A stretch of DNA of 64,000 bases, from positions 62,001 through 126,000 of the forward strand of contig JASAOM010001084.1 in the NCBI GenBank assembly GCA_030849085.1, written 5' to 3'. How positions within the stretch are numbered: the first letter of the stretch is position 1; every line of letters starts with the position of its first letter. Both the position numbers and the translations under genes were made by a program. The notes below the pieces were generated by a model. The model was not told the DNA's origin, did no database searches, and worked only from the letters and a program-made list of their open reading frames with translations. Source of the stretch: Borovskyia barvae (taxonomy: Eukaryota > Euglenozoa > Kinetoplastea > Trypanosomatida > Trypanosomatidae). Positions 40,651 to 50,604 of this stretch are shown piece by piece.

Positions 40651-42729
40651 GCGTCCTTTTGAATCGGCTCCGGCGTGAGGAGGACAAGCGCATACAATAC
40701 GGAGAGACGGAGACGCTGCCTCTTCTCTCTGAGAGCCGGAGAGGAGGGGGGGGGTGGGTGGGCGAGGGCGGGGTACGGATATTCGTGGAGGTTGTTGTGT
40801 CGACTCTCTCCCTCTCTGTATCTCCTCGTTGATAGGGGAGGGAGAGAGTCGACGAAACTCTTCGTTCCTCCTTTTTGGTGCCTCGCACTTTCCTCGTCGC
40901 ACAAACAGGGGGGAGGGAGGGAGGGGGGGGGGGTTAACGTGGGACGTAGAAGGCGGCGGCGAAGGTACTCTTTTCTCTGTCGCACAGACCACGCGCACGA
41001 TCACCATGCCGTATCGATGGAGAATGAGAGAGAGAGAGAGAGAAGGAGCAAGAAAGAAGACGTGAGGGTGAGATGCGTGTCGAAAAGGCGAAAGAGAAGG
41101 AAAAAAAGGGGAAGGGAGGAGAGGGAGGTGGAACGGAGAGAGATCCAAATCCTTCGCTCCTTTCAGATCCCCCTCCAACTCCATCTACGTGTGAAGATCC
41201 ATTCCATTTGCTTTAGGGTGTAGCTGCATGTGCGTTAGCGTGCAGCCAAGATATCTAATTTCTTTTTGTCTCAGCAACATCCGCTCCCCACCACCACCAC
41301 CATGCGCAGAGAGAGAGAGAGAGAGGGAGAGACGGATGCGTTCTCCTTTGACGAATGCCAAACCTAAAGGCGCGTTAAATAAATATATATAAGGAGGGCC
41401 GTGCAGCAGAACTGCGCTTCCACACTTCTCCCCCTTCCTTCCTTGCGTTGTTGTCAATGCAAAAACTTCTTGCAGAGGGCGCGTCACTTTCCTCTTATCT
41501 TTTCTTTCGTTTAGCTTTGTTGTTTCCTTCGATGATGATCATGTGCACGGGAGTGGCTCACAGTAGCGCACGTAGGCAGTTTGTAATCGATAACGCTCAC
41601 CATCACCCCCCCTCCTCTCCTTCCTTTTCCACGAACAAAACCTGCGCAACAAAGCAATCATAAGGATAATAATACGAGACACAACAGCGAAAAAAGAGAG
41701 CAGTTTTCTATGCAGCTTCACCAACAGCCTTATACATTGACATGTTCGAGCACGAAATTTCCTCTTCGCAGCCCTATCCTCACCCCTATTGCCTCTCACC
41801 ATCCGCACCTACACGAACACGCACGCACACAAGCCCTTACCAACACAGAGAGCACCGTCTTCTTTTTCATGCGATGTATACCGTCCCATCCAGCCGTGAC
41901 ACCTTTCTCTCACCCCATTTGTCCGAGACAAAGCGAGAGGAGGAGGAGAGGAGGACTACGCTTCGATGATGAGCAAGTGTGAGAGTGATGCAGGAGAAGG
42001 GAAGAGGCCGGAGATGCGCAGCGAACACGTGCATACACCACAGCGCACCCGTCTTGCTTTCCCCTTCCCCATCCCCTCCTCCATCTTGCCAGCAACTCTC
42101 TCCATCACCGCCGCTAGCGGCTGGATCCACCGTGGTGGGTAAGGTCTACGGCCGCCTTCGCAGAAGCCCCCTCAAAAAAGAAAAAAGATGGGTGACGGGG
42201 GGGGGAAGGGAGGGGGGAAGATGAGGACGGCCGTAGCCTCGGGGAGGACACAGACAGAGCAGATGCGTTAAGCGAAGGACCGTGAACGTTGGGTTCACCC
42301 AAGTCAACGGGAGGCGAGGCCCGATGATGAAGGTCTTACGAAAAGGAGCGGGTGGTGGAAACGTGAAGAAAGAAAGGGGGGTGCAGCCAGAACGGAGCAG
42401 CCCCTTCTTTCAAGAGAGGCAGGGCGGGCGGGGCGGGGCGGGGGGGGACTTTCCTGATGCGAACGCGCGCTGGGCAACTCGCACGTTGTTGCCTTTCCCT
42501 CATCCTCCATACAAACTTGCGTTCCTTCAAACCCGTAACGATCGAAGTAGGAGCGGGCGCTGAGTATGAAATGGGGCGATACTAGCGAGTGCGGAAGAGC
42601 GAAAAGGAAGGAAAGCGAGAGAAGCGGTCACACCCGGATCCCTTCCGCACCTCCCCCCTCCTTCCGCTCTTGTCCCGCACCTCGCACCCCACCCCACAAG
42701 AAAGTGTGTCCTCTTCTCTTTTTTCTTCG
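40651..42729. other. Intergenic region, COPI-associated gene to REXO gene
   Basis: No gene seen. A transcript-strand pyrimidine tract near 40741-40760 lies upstream of the REXO start, with AG at 40730-40729; an out-of-frame ATG at 40693 lies between. Other content: GA runs at 41022-41042 and 41307-41325, a G run at 40922-40933, a short TA stretch near 41383-41391, and a G-run cluster at 42422-42448. Confidence 0.65.
42421..42448 (+). other. Plus-strand G-quadruplex-type motif
   Basis: Five successive runs of three to eight G separated by single C bases, on the template strand of the COPI-associated gene's 3' region. The transcript itself is C-rich here. Confidence 0.5.
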
Positions 42730-43122
42730 CTACGGCTTCAGTATGCATGCCGCCGCGATGTTGAGGGCGCCGAGCGCTAGTAGGTAGATGCCAACGATCC
42801 AGCCGCCGAGGCCCACGCCGAGGACGACGCCACCCATGAAGACGTACAGGAAGGCGCGCCCGATGGGTGAGATGAGGAAGCGAGCAAGGCTGGACAACAT
42901 GGGGTGGCTCATGAGGCCCGCCTCCGCCGAGGGTATAACGATGGAGAAGGCGAAGAGGTACAGCAAGGCAATGAAGATGCGCGCATTCTCGTAGCGGTGG
43001 GTGATGAAGAGGAAGACGGTGTACGTGCCACAAGCGAAGGCGCCGAGTATATTCAGGATTTTCAATACGAGGGGGAAGGGACGGCTGTGGATGAGCTCGT
43101 TGAAGTTGGGGCGTGGTACCAT
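42730..43122 (-). CDS. COPI-associated family Golgi membrane protein, four spans
   Basis: A 130-residue, very hydrophobic protein with four predicted membrane segments (about residues 17-38, 46-66, 79-101 and 103-126) and a short basic N-terminus (MVPRPNFNELIHSRPFP). The pattern matches the COPI-associated/Tvp15-like family of small Golgi membrane proteins: RFLISPIGRAFLYVFMGGV, with the invariant-looking GRAFLYV segment, is the most telling part. Family members sit in the Golgi and travel with COPI vesicles; their exact role is poorly defined. Length is normal for the family. The open frame begins at this ATG, with no need for trimming. Identification from motif and topology. Confidence 0.82.
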   Translation of the reverse strand: MVPRPNFNELIHSRPFPLVLKILNILGAFACGTYTVFLFITHRYENARIFIALLYLFAFSIVIPSAEAGLMSHPMLSSLARFLISPIGRAFLYVFMGGVVLGVGLGGWIVGIYLLALGALNIAAACILKP

Positions 43123-43889
43123 CGTTGTCTGTCGGCGCCTGCTACGCCGGATTTTTCTCTTCTCTCTCTAGAGTTTGCTTCTTTTGCTGTTTTCTACGTT
43201 TCCTCCTTCCTTCGCACGTCCGTTCCGAGAAGGGGGGGGCAGGGGGAGAGAGAAGGAGGAGGAGAAATAGGCAGGCTCTCTAGCTGGAGTACCTTCCCTC
43301 CGACTCCTTCGCAGATATGAGGAGATACGCGGGAGGCGATGCGCGTGCCGCAGCGAGGTCGAGGTGGATTGGGAATAAGAGTGGTGGCCGCGGTGGTGGA
43401 CACACTCGATGTTGTAGAGAAGTGTATGCAGATCTGGATATAAATAAATATGTATAGAATCGTTGTGGCTGGAGTGCCGTTGGGCGTGTGTGCGGGGCGA
43501 GTGGGAGGGAGGGGTGTACGCCAAGGGCCACCTGGCGGACAGCATAAGCGACCGAGAGGAAGGAGAAGCGAAGCGAAGAGACGCGGGAGGAAGAGACAGG
43601 AAGGAGTGGAGCGTAGGCACCTGAGAACAGCAGACAAGCGAAGCAAACGCCGGAGCAGTGACACGTGGAGGTTAGCAGCGAAGAGGAGGGAGAAGAGGGG
43701 TACAGAAAGATTCTTCTCTCTTCTACAGCGCACCGTTTTGTGCTTCGCCCACACTGGCTGCGATGTGGTATTCCCTCAAGAAGGGAGGGAAGGGGGGGGG
43801 GAAAGTCGAACGAGCCGCAACACACACACACACTCACGCAGAGAGAGAGAGAAACAAAAAAAAGAGAGAGGGAGGGGTATGAGCGACGC
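43123..43889. other. Intergenic region, pterin-dehydratase-like gene to COPI-associated gene
   Basis: No gene seen. It contains mixed purine/pyrimidine low-complexity sequence, a G run at 43229-43236 and at 43793-43801, and CA/GA runs at 43820-43855. Confidence 0.65.
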
Positions 43890-44714
43890 TCAAAGATCCC
43901 GTGTCGAGGGGGGTGCACTTCTCCAGCTTCGCGTCCCCTGTTGTACCTCTTGAAGTGGCGCGGTGCGTAGCGCCTGCCGCCGTGCGAGATCGACGGCCAC
44001 GTCCGATCCCAGCAGCTCCTCCGCAGCGGCTGTCTTCACGATACCCTCCATAATACGGTGCTGCTGCACCGCACTCTTGCGGCTCATGTTATACTGATCA
44101 TTCAAGAACGCCGCGACGCGTGCCTCACGCTTGCTCAAGCCGCGAAAGGATGGAGAGTAGAGGTAGACGGTGATGTCCACCCCGTTCCATGTCACGTTTG
44201 GATACTTGTCACTGCTGTAGCAGAAGGCCCACAGTCGGCCCATGAAGAGGTACGCGTCGTTGAAGGTGTCGAAGTGGAAGACGCGCACGATGGCGTCCTC
44301 CTCGGCCGCGGCGGTCGACGATGGCACCGTATCCGTCATCTGCGTCTCCGCTGCCGCGCTGTCGCCATCGCTCTCCCCCCTCTCCGCCAGGAATTCCTTC
44401 AAGGACTTCCAATGCCGCACCGACTTGTGGAAGTCTTCTACCTCGTCCTCACGCATGCGGCGCTCGTGCCTGGCGTAGCTGCCGCCGTGTTGGGGGTTCG
44501 AATTGTGGAAGACGTTAAATCCATAGTCCCCCTTGAGTGCGTGCTGCATCGTGAGAGGACCGCCTGCCGCTTGGCCCCACGCACAAGCACGGGAGACGAT
44601 GCCCGCATCACGGCAGCAGCAGCGAAGCCCGGAGAGCGGCCGTAGTGGTGGAGGGGAGCGGCGCAGTCGTATGGTGGCCAGGCAGCAGTTGTGAAAAGTC
44701 CCTACCTGCAACAT
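43890..44714 (-). CDS. Pterin-4a-carbinolamine dehydratase-fold protein lacking the catalytic His pair, probably mitochondrial
   Basis: A 274-residue protein. Residues 1-55 (MLQVGTFHNCCLATIRLRRS and onward) are rich in Arg, Cys and Leu with almost no acids, which suggests a mitochondrial presequence. The part at about 148-215 aligns by eye with the PCD/DCoH fold: VFHFDTFNDAYLFMGRLWAF, then SDKYPNVTWNGVDITVYLY and RGLSKREARVAAFLND. Active PCD enzymes carry His-His-Pro in the loop; here Lys170-Tyr171-Pro172 take that place, and the later His of the signature is also absent, so dehydratase activity is unlikely. Residues 75-145 are charged. Start at 44714 is the first ATG after a pyrimidine tract and AG at 44737-44736; a later Met at 44549 would remove the presequence. 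A structural or RNA-protein-complex role is possible but not shown. Confidence 0.6.
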   Translation of the reverse strand: MLQVGTFHNCCLATIRLRRSPPPLRPLSGLRCCCRDAGIVSRACAWGQAAGGPLTMQHALKGDYGFNVFHNSNPQHGGSYARHERRMREDEVEDFHKSVRHWKSLKEFLAERGESDGDSAAAETQMTDTVPSSTAAAEEDAIVRVFHFDTFNDAYLFMGRLWAFCYSSDKYPNVTWNGVDITVYLYSPSFRGLSKREARVAAFLNDQYNMSRKSAVQQHRIMEGIVKTAAAEELLGSDVAVDLARRQALRTAPLQEVQQGTRSWRSAPPSTRDL

Positions 44715-44735
44715 GTATATATATATATGTGCAGC

Positions 44736-44737
44736 CT
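44736..44737 (-). promoter_or_regulatory. Candidate spliced-leader acceptor for the PCD-like gene
   Basis: A C-rich pyrimidine tract (complement of 44738-44757) ends in CCCC-AG at 44737-44736. A (TA)n run follows, then the first ATG at 44714, which is the start used here. Confidence 0.45.
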
Positions 44738-45221
44738 GGGGTGGGGGTGGGGGTAGTAGAAGTAATGGAAGGGTGCTTGCCTGCGTGTCTTTCGTTCGTG
44801 TGTGTGGAACGTCGGAAGAGGTGAGGAAAGGCAAGCGTTGGAGGAGGTAGAGAAGAGGGGAGGGGGGGGGAGGAACGTGAGCACCGGAGCTGTCCCTTCG
44901 CCACAGCAGCAACGAGAAGTTTGGTCGTACCCGTCTCGCCCATGGTGTTCCATCACGGACGCACGCATGCATAAGAAAATGAAAAAAAAGAATGAGGATA
45001 GGCGAGGCGTCGCATCATCGATGCAGCAGCGCGGGGATGAAACCAAAAGGAGAAGGTGAAACGAGAAGAAGCGGGATTTTTCTTTTTCAATCGGTTTCGT
45101 CCCCCCCCCTCTCCCTCCCCCCTCGTGTTGCTGCCACCATCGACCCGAAGAGCACACATTTCCAGATACACCAGATACGCAGAAGCCATTTCCTCGCATA
45201 CCTCTCTCTATAAAGAGATGC

Positions 45222-45243
45222 ATATATATATATATATATATAT
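45222..45243. repeat. (TA)n microsatellite
   Basis: Eleven TA units in a row, about 510 bases upstream of the PCD-like gene start. One of many similar runs in the gaps of this window. Confidence 0.9.
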
Positions 45244-46010
45244 CTTTTGAAAGGAAAAAACCGGAAGGAAAAGGGGGGAGGAGAGGGAGGCCTCGAAGGC
45301 CCACAAAAAACAACTTTTTCCCATCGGCTCCAGAAGAGCGGAACTGCCCCCCCCCCCTCCCCCACGAACACTCGAGGAGGAGAAGGGGGGGGAGGAGGAA
45401 GGACGAGGATAGCCTACGCATACGTGCGCCCACACCGACACAACAGAAAAGGGGGAGGGATAGAGAGAAAGGAAGGCAACAGCTCGAGGGACGCAATGAA
45501 GAGTTTAAAATAGCAAAAGAAGAAGATGACAGCTACCACCCCAAGAGCACCGCGTGGATGCCCCTTCCTGAAGTGCGTGCATCAGAGTTCGTGAGACAGG
45601 AGGGGGGGGGGAGGAGCATAGTGCTACACACACACACACACACACACAACACCCGATGCAGTGCTCCAGCCTCTGAGACTTACTGCACCAAGAAGATCGA
45701 AAATCACCATATAGATAGATGTAGATAGATAGATGGAGAGAGATCGAGTCGTCACGCCTCTTCGCTCTCCTTTGGTCCGAAGACTTCCCCCCCTCCCTCC
45801 CGTAAGCGAAACGATAGAGAGAATGAGACGGTCCGAGTAGAGCGCCCAGTCGCAGCAGCACCTCCAGGCTCTTTCCCCTCCTTCCTCGGCGCCGGTGTGT
45901 GTGGAGGAGGGAGCAGAGGGAGAAAGGAAGAGGAGCCAGAACCGCTATCCTCTCCCCTCACCTCCTCCACCCCCCTCGCCGCGTCCACATCTTCCCTGCG
46001 CTTCCGCTCG

Positions 46011-48236
46011 TCACTTCTCCTTTGTTGTCAGCAATAAGGTGCGCAGATCCCGGTACACGCTGGCTGCATCGAAGTTGCCCGTCTGTTTGGTGTTGGCGCC
46101 AGCGCCATGGTACGGGCCGGGAATCATGTGTGCCGCCTTCAGTACCGCGAGCCGCTCCTCCAGCAGCGCCCCCTCCCATCGTTGGAGATGACGGACCAGC
46201 TCGTACCGGCTGCGGTGGCGCAGGGGCGTCTTGTCGGCCCCAGCACGGTTGGCCACGCCACCGCTGACGTAGCTGCTACCGTGACCTCTTCCCCCCCCAC
46301 GCTCCGGTGTGCTGTTTGGATCGAACGTGCGAGCTCCATTACTACCGCCCTCACCGTCAGCATTGTGGTGCAAAGGGGCTCTGGCTACGGAGCTCTGACG
46401 AGAGGGCGTCGCAGAGGAGGCGGAGGAGGACAAGGACGACGAACCACCACGTAGTGGCGTTATGTCGGCAGCCCCAGGAGCAGGGCATTGCAAGGCACGC
46501 AGCTTCTCTTCCGCTTCAGTGTCGAGAGATTTGTTCACGGCGGCCTCTTCACCACTGCCGACGTAGTACTGCAGTGTCTCGTAGGAACGCTCCTTCAGCA
46601 CCATGTTCAACCGCGCGAGTTGCTCGCGGTAGCCGCTGGGCGGTTGCGCCCCTGCCTCCGTTCCATCGTGTTCCTCCAGACGATTCGCTGTGTCAGAGAC
46701 CACCGTGAAGATGACGTCCACTTGCCCTCGCAGTTGATGGTGGGTAAGCTGCAACTGGCCCACCATGTCCTGCCAATCCTTCAGGCGCTGCTGCGACTGG
46801 CGGAACCGACCTTGATGAGTTTGACTTTCGTTGAGAAGGTGACGACGGTACGTTTGCGCGAGCGTGCCCATCTCGGAGAGGCGTTGGCGGAGTACCTCCA
46901 GCGATGCTGCGGCTTGTGGCTCGGACACACACGGCACAGGCGCAACCGTGAGCGGCTCCACCTCCCCAGTGGAGGTGGAGGCCGACGACGGTGTCGTTGG
47001 AGCCTCTGCAGCCACGGTCGGCTGGTCGAGCGCAGGCTCACCGAGTTCCGTGACGGGAGGAGCAGCCGCACCCAGCGGCGTAGCACCGTCCGAAGCCATG
47101 CCGTTCTCTGAAGAGCCGGTGGAGAATCGCAGGGGGGAAGCTAATGGGGGCGTGCCGATGGGAGCACTTCCCCGCTCCGCCACATCCTTCTCGTCTCCGC
47201 TGTGGGCCAGAGCGATCACGTCTTCGCAATGCGCATCGGTCGAGGGGCTGCCCATCATGGCGAGGCCCTCGTCCCAGACGGAGTAAAACGCGCCCTCCTC
47301 CGCTGCAAACGCTGCCGTTTCGGTGTCCAGCAGGAGCGCCTCTTCATTCCGGTGGGACTCCGCCTCTTCATGACGGGACATCACGAGCTCCTCTGTCGTC
47401 TTCAAAGCCGCATATTCCTTATCCAACTGCTCCTTCTCCAGCAGGAGACGCGCATGACGCTGCTGCATCTCCACCCGCTGCTTTGCAGCTTCCTCTGTTT
47501 TCGTTGTCAAGTCGGCCACATACCGACGCGACAGTGCCCGCTTCTTTTCATATTCCGTCCGACGAATCGCCCGCGCGGTGGCGGAGAAGCTCTCTCCCTT
47601 GGCCGGGGCATCGCTGTCCGACGTGCCGCCGGGGGGCGGGGCAGCGCTGGCAGTGGAGCCTGCATCGGAGCCGAGCGGCACGTAACCGCTACGCTCCGGC
47701 GTTGGCCTGGCTCGCGGCAGCCCCACCTCCGAGCTATACGGCGCCGTGGTGGTGCGCTTCAGCTTCTCCGCCGCCACGACCGCCTCCCGCGCGGCGAGGG
47801 CAGTCTCTGTCGCCACGATTGTCGACGCCCCCATCGTGCGCTCTTCCAGCATCTGCTGCACCTGCCGAAGTTGGTCTTGGACTTGCTGCACCTCTTGTAT
47901 GGCCCCCTGCTCACGCGACGCCAGGGCTTCCAAGGTCTTCTGCAGTACGAGCACCTCACGAGTACCGGAGCGGGAGGGGTAGTCAAACGAGTTCGCAAGA
48001 AACTGCTTCGTCTTGACTACCCGCCGGAGGCGCTCCACGTAGGCGGGGAATTGCTGACGGCGATGCGAAGGAAATTGCATCTGCTCCTCCCCGCACACGT
48101 CGTACAGCCACTTGTCGAGGACGATGGCGCTCTCCTCGGAGAGCCCGTGTGGCGCCGCAACCACGGCGGCGGAGCCAGACGGAGTGAGGCCATCTGCATG
48201 GGCAGCAGACGGGGTCGTGGTGGAGCTCACGGGCAT
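46011..48236 (-). CDS. Coiled-coil protein of unknown function, 741 residues
   Basis: Not recognised. The first ~30 residues are Ser/Ala/Thr-rich; residues ~32-95 (LSEESAIVLDKWLYDVCGEE and onward) look globular and helical and could be a small N-terminal domain. Three strong coiled-coil blocks follow at about 98-160, 218-308 (with RHARLLLEKEQLDKEYAALK) and 438-522, separated by Ser/Pro-rich linkers. A last helical block (RYELVRHLQRWEGALLEERL) lies near 665-700, and the tail ends in LLTTKEK. No membrane segment or signal peptide. An N-terminal globular head plus coiled coils recalls cytoskeletal or kinetochore/spindle proteins, but nothing in the sequence decides this. The start at 48236 lies 33 bases after a candidate acceptor. 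Confidence 0.8.
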   Translation of the reverse strand: MPVSSTTTPSAAHADGLTPSGSAAVVAAPHGLSEESAIVLDKWLYDVCGEEQMQFPSHRRQQFPAYVERLRRVVKTKQFLANSFDYPSRSGTREVLVLQKTLEALASREQGAIQEVQQVQDQLRQVQQMLEERTMGASTIVATETALAAREAVVAAEKLKRTTTAPYSSEVGLPRARPTPERSGYVPLGSDAGSTASAAPPPGGTSDSDAPAKGESFSATARAIRRTEYEKKRALSRRYVADLTTKTEEAAKQRVEMQQRHARLLLEKEQLDKEYAALKTTEELVMSRHEEAESHRNEEALLLDTETAAFAAEEGAFYSVWDEGLAMMGSPSTDAHCEDVIALAHSGDEKDVAERGSAPIGTPPLASPLRFSTGSSENGMASDGATPLGAAAPPVTELGEPALDQPTVAAEAPTTPSSASTSTGEVEPLTVAPVPCVSEPQAAASLEVLRQRLSEMGTLAQTYRRHLLNESQTHQGRFRQSQQRLKDWQDMVGQLQLTHHQLRGQVDVIFTVVSDTANRLEEHDGTEAGAQPPSGYREQLARLNMVLKERSYETLQYYVGSGEEAAVNKSLDTEAEEKLRALQCPAPGAADITPLRGGSSSLSSSASSATPSRQSSVARAPLHHNADGEGGSNGARTFDPNSTPERGGGRGHGSSYVSGGVANRAGADKTPLRHRSRYELVRHLQRWEGALLEERLAVLKAAHMIPGPYHGAGANTKQTGNFDAASVYRDLRTLLLTTKEK

Positions 48237-48725
48237 GGACGGACGCGCTGTGCCACGGTTATGCCAATGCTGTCCACAGAGGCGATGTGGGTATATATAT
48301 ATATGTATGTATAGGAAAGGGAGAGAGTACTGGATGCTCCCGAGTGAGACTCGTGCAAATTTCTTGAACGAGACGGCGGCGACGCCGCTCCACGGATGTG
48401 GATGGCGGAGCTTCGGTAACTTTTTGCTGCATCACGAGAAGAAGCAGAGGGAGGGGGACCGCAAAACCCACAACAAAAAGGAGAAGAAAGAGAGTGAGTG
48501 GTGGTGCTTAGAACAGGCCGTGCAGAATCTCCTCTCGCATGCAGCATCACACGTGTACGCGTGGGGGGGGGAGTGTACATCGAGAGAGTTTAGCGTGCAC
48601 AACACGCCATTCATTCAAGCAGAACAGCGCCGCCGAGAAAGAGGATGAGGCGGGGGAGGAGGCCACCCATTTGCTCACGTGCGGACGAGAAGAAAGGCGG
48701 TGTGGGAGGGGCTGCCGCGTCTACG

Positions 48726-48761
<36 letters not shown>

Positions 48762-50604
48762 TCCATTTTTTCGTGTTGTATATTTTGCTCATTTAAAGAG
48801 TTACACATACATACATATATATAGATATAGATATAGATGCAGATCTGCCGGTGGATCTCCTCACTGCTCCTGACGCCGAATACAAGTCGTTTCATGGACT
48901 GCTATCCATTCCTATTTATTTTTTATAAATCCCTTTTCCCTTTCGAGCCTATTTCTTCTTCTTCTTCCCCGGCAAACTCCGCTCCTTCACCCTCTTTTTT
49001 TTTTAAGGGCGGAGGAGGAGGAGAGGAAGAGAGGGGGAGGGGAGAGATGTATTTTCGTTTGCTTCCCTTTTCCCATTTCCCAATTTGTTCTTTCCCCGCT
49101 TTTTTTTTCGCTCACCCTCAACTCTGCCCTCGGACTGCTGTTTTCGTGTGGGTTTCGCTCTCTCTCTCTCTCTCTCTCTTCCTCCCTTTTGGTGCCTCCT
49201 CCTCTCCTCCTCTGTGTTTTCAAGTAGTGGGGTATACGTGCGTGTGTACGTCAAAGAAGTATCATCAAGATATACACACACACACAAGAAGAAACCAACA
49301 TGAATGCAGAGGAGAGGCGGGGGATACATACAGCAAGAGAGAGAGAGCGAGAGAAACGGAGTGTGTGTGTAGCTGAGGAAGCGATCGCCTTCTGTAGCTG
49401 CTTGAACGTCTTCTTTCATATACGTGATGTGACACAGATGAGAGAAGAGCAGAAAGCATCAGCAGCAGCAGCAGCAGTGGAGACAAGAAGAGAGCAATCA
49501 CAATAGCCCCAAAGCGTAAAAATCGGATACCTTTCGCCACTTTCCTATCCTTCTGGCATGCCTACCATCCGACCCACCCACATATATGTAGGCATGCGTG
49601 CACACCGGTGCATCGCGTTGAGACAGTCCCGTCGTCATGCACATTTTTTCCCTTTTCTCCATTCGAATAGTGGAGATGGCACCGAAGAGCGAGAGAGGAA
49701 GAGCAACCGATGCCGCATGGTGAGAGCTAAGGGGAGGAGCGAAGGCGGAGGAAGCGTCAGCGCTGGAAAAGAAGGGGGGGGGAAGGCGTCCCCACAAATG
49801 CAGCTTCCCCCCCCCCACTTCTTTCTCCTGCACCTACTCCTCCTGACAGAGCGGGAGAGAGCACAGGCACACATCACGACGACGTTGAACAAAGGGTAAG
49901 CGAGACGGAAAGAAAGAAAGAAAAAAAAGATCAAAGAAGAAGAATTCCTGCCGCCTCCCCTCTTTTTCGGGAGGAGGGAGGAAGGGGGGAGGAAGGGAAG
50001 AGGCACACCGGATACAATGCCTACACACACACACACACACGCATATATATATATATATGTTCCTCCTCATCCCCCCTTAAAAAAAACTTTTATTAGTTTT
50101 CAGAACCCTAGAAGACACACGCAACAACAAACAACACACACACACACACACGCAACGAAAAGCGCCTCTTCTTTTTTCAGGCGAAACAAAAAGGTAATGA
50201 AGACCGAAACTCGAGAGAAGGGAGAAAGAGAGATTGGTGAAGCTGCTGCCTCACCTCCTCTCCTCACCTTTTTTTTTGCAGGGGAGGGAGAGCAGGGAGG
50301 AAGACACAACCGTCAGTGCGCTAGTGTACTCAGCCGACGAGTGCCCTCCCCCTCCTCCTCTGTTCTTTCCCTCTTCTCTTCGTTTTCCTCTTTCCCCTCC
50401 CAACTCTCTCTCCCCCCTCCCTCCTCTTGCCAGAGACTGCACTCAACGTGGGGAGAGAGAGAGAGAGAGAGGCAGGGAAGAATATGTATTGCTGCTCTGT
50501 CTTCCGCTTTGTCGTTGGAGAGAGAGCATCGTCCACACCTCTGCCCATTCTTACTCCCCCCTCAGACACATAGAGAGAGAGAGAGAGACATCCTCCTCAG
50601 TCTC
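48237..50604. other. Intergenic region, amastin-like gene 1 to 741-residue protein gene
   Basis: No gene seen in 2.4 kb. Notable content: CT runs at 48727-48753 and 49160-49180, (TA)n near 50044-50059, CA runs near 50025-50040 and 50133-50151, GA runs near 50452-50470 and 50573-50588, and G-run/C-run inverted repeats around 49770-49825 and 49950-49975. Confidence 0.7.
48270..48271 (-). promoter_or_regulatory. Candidate spliced-leader acceptor for the 741-residue protein gene
   Basis: Pyrimidine tract (complement of about 48312-48327), then a (TA)n run at 48292-48304, then the first AG at 48271-48270. No ATG intervenes before 48236. Confidence 0.45.

Larger units (their letters stand above)
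44715..46010. other. Intergenic region, 741-residue coiled-coil gene to PCD-like gene
   Basis: No gene seen. It holds (TA)n runs at 44716-44728 and 45222-45243, poly-C at 45347-45357, purine blocks at 45265-45295 and 45371-45405, and a CA run at 45627-45649. Confidence 0.7.

Noticed and set aside
40651-41184. N-terminal extension of 178 codons on the REXO gene
   Set aside because: It translates pyrimidine runs and lies upstream of a likely acceptor AG at 40730-40729. The same reasoning removed extensions on SEC23, the MPN gene, the receiver-like gene, the PCD-like gene and the 719-residue gene.
43890-44714. Functional link between the PCD-like gene and the folate/biopterin transporters
   Set aside because: The dehydratase residues are missing, the genes are 40 kb apart, and trypanosomatid units do not group genes by pathway.
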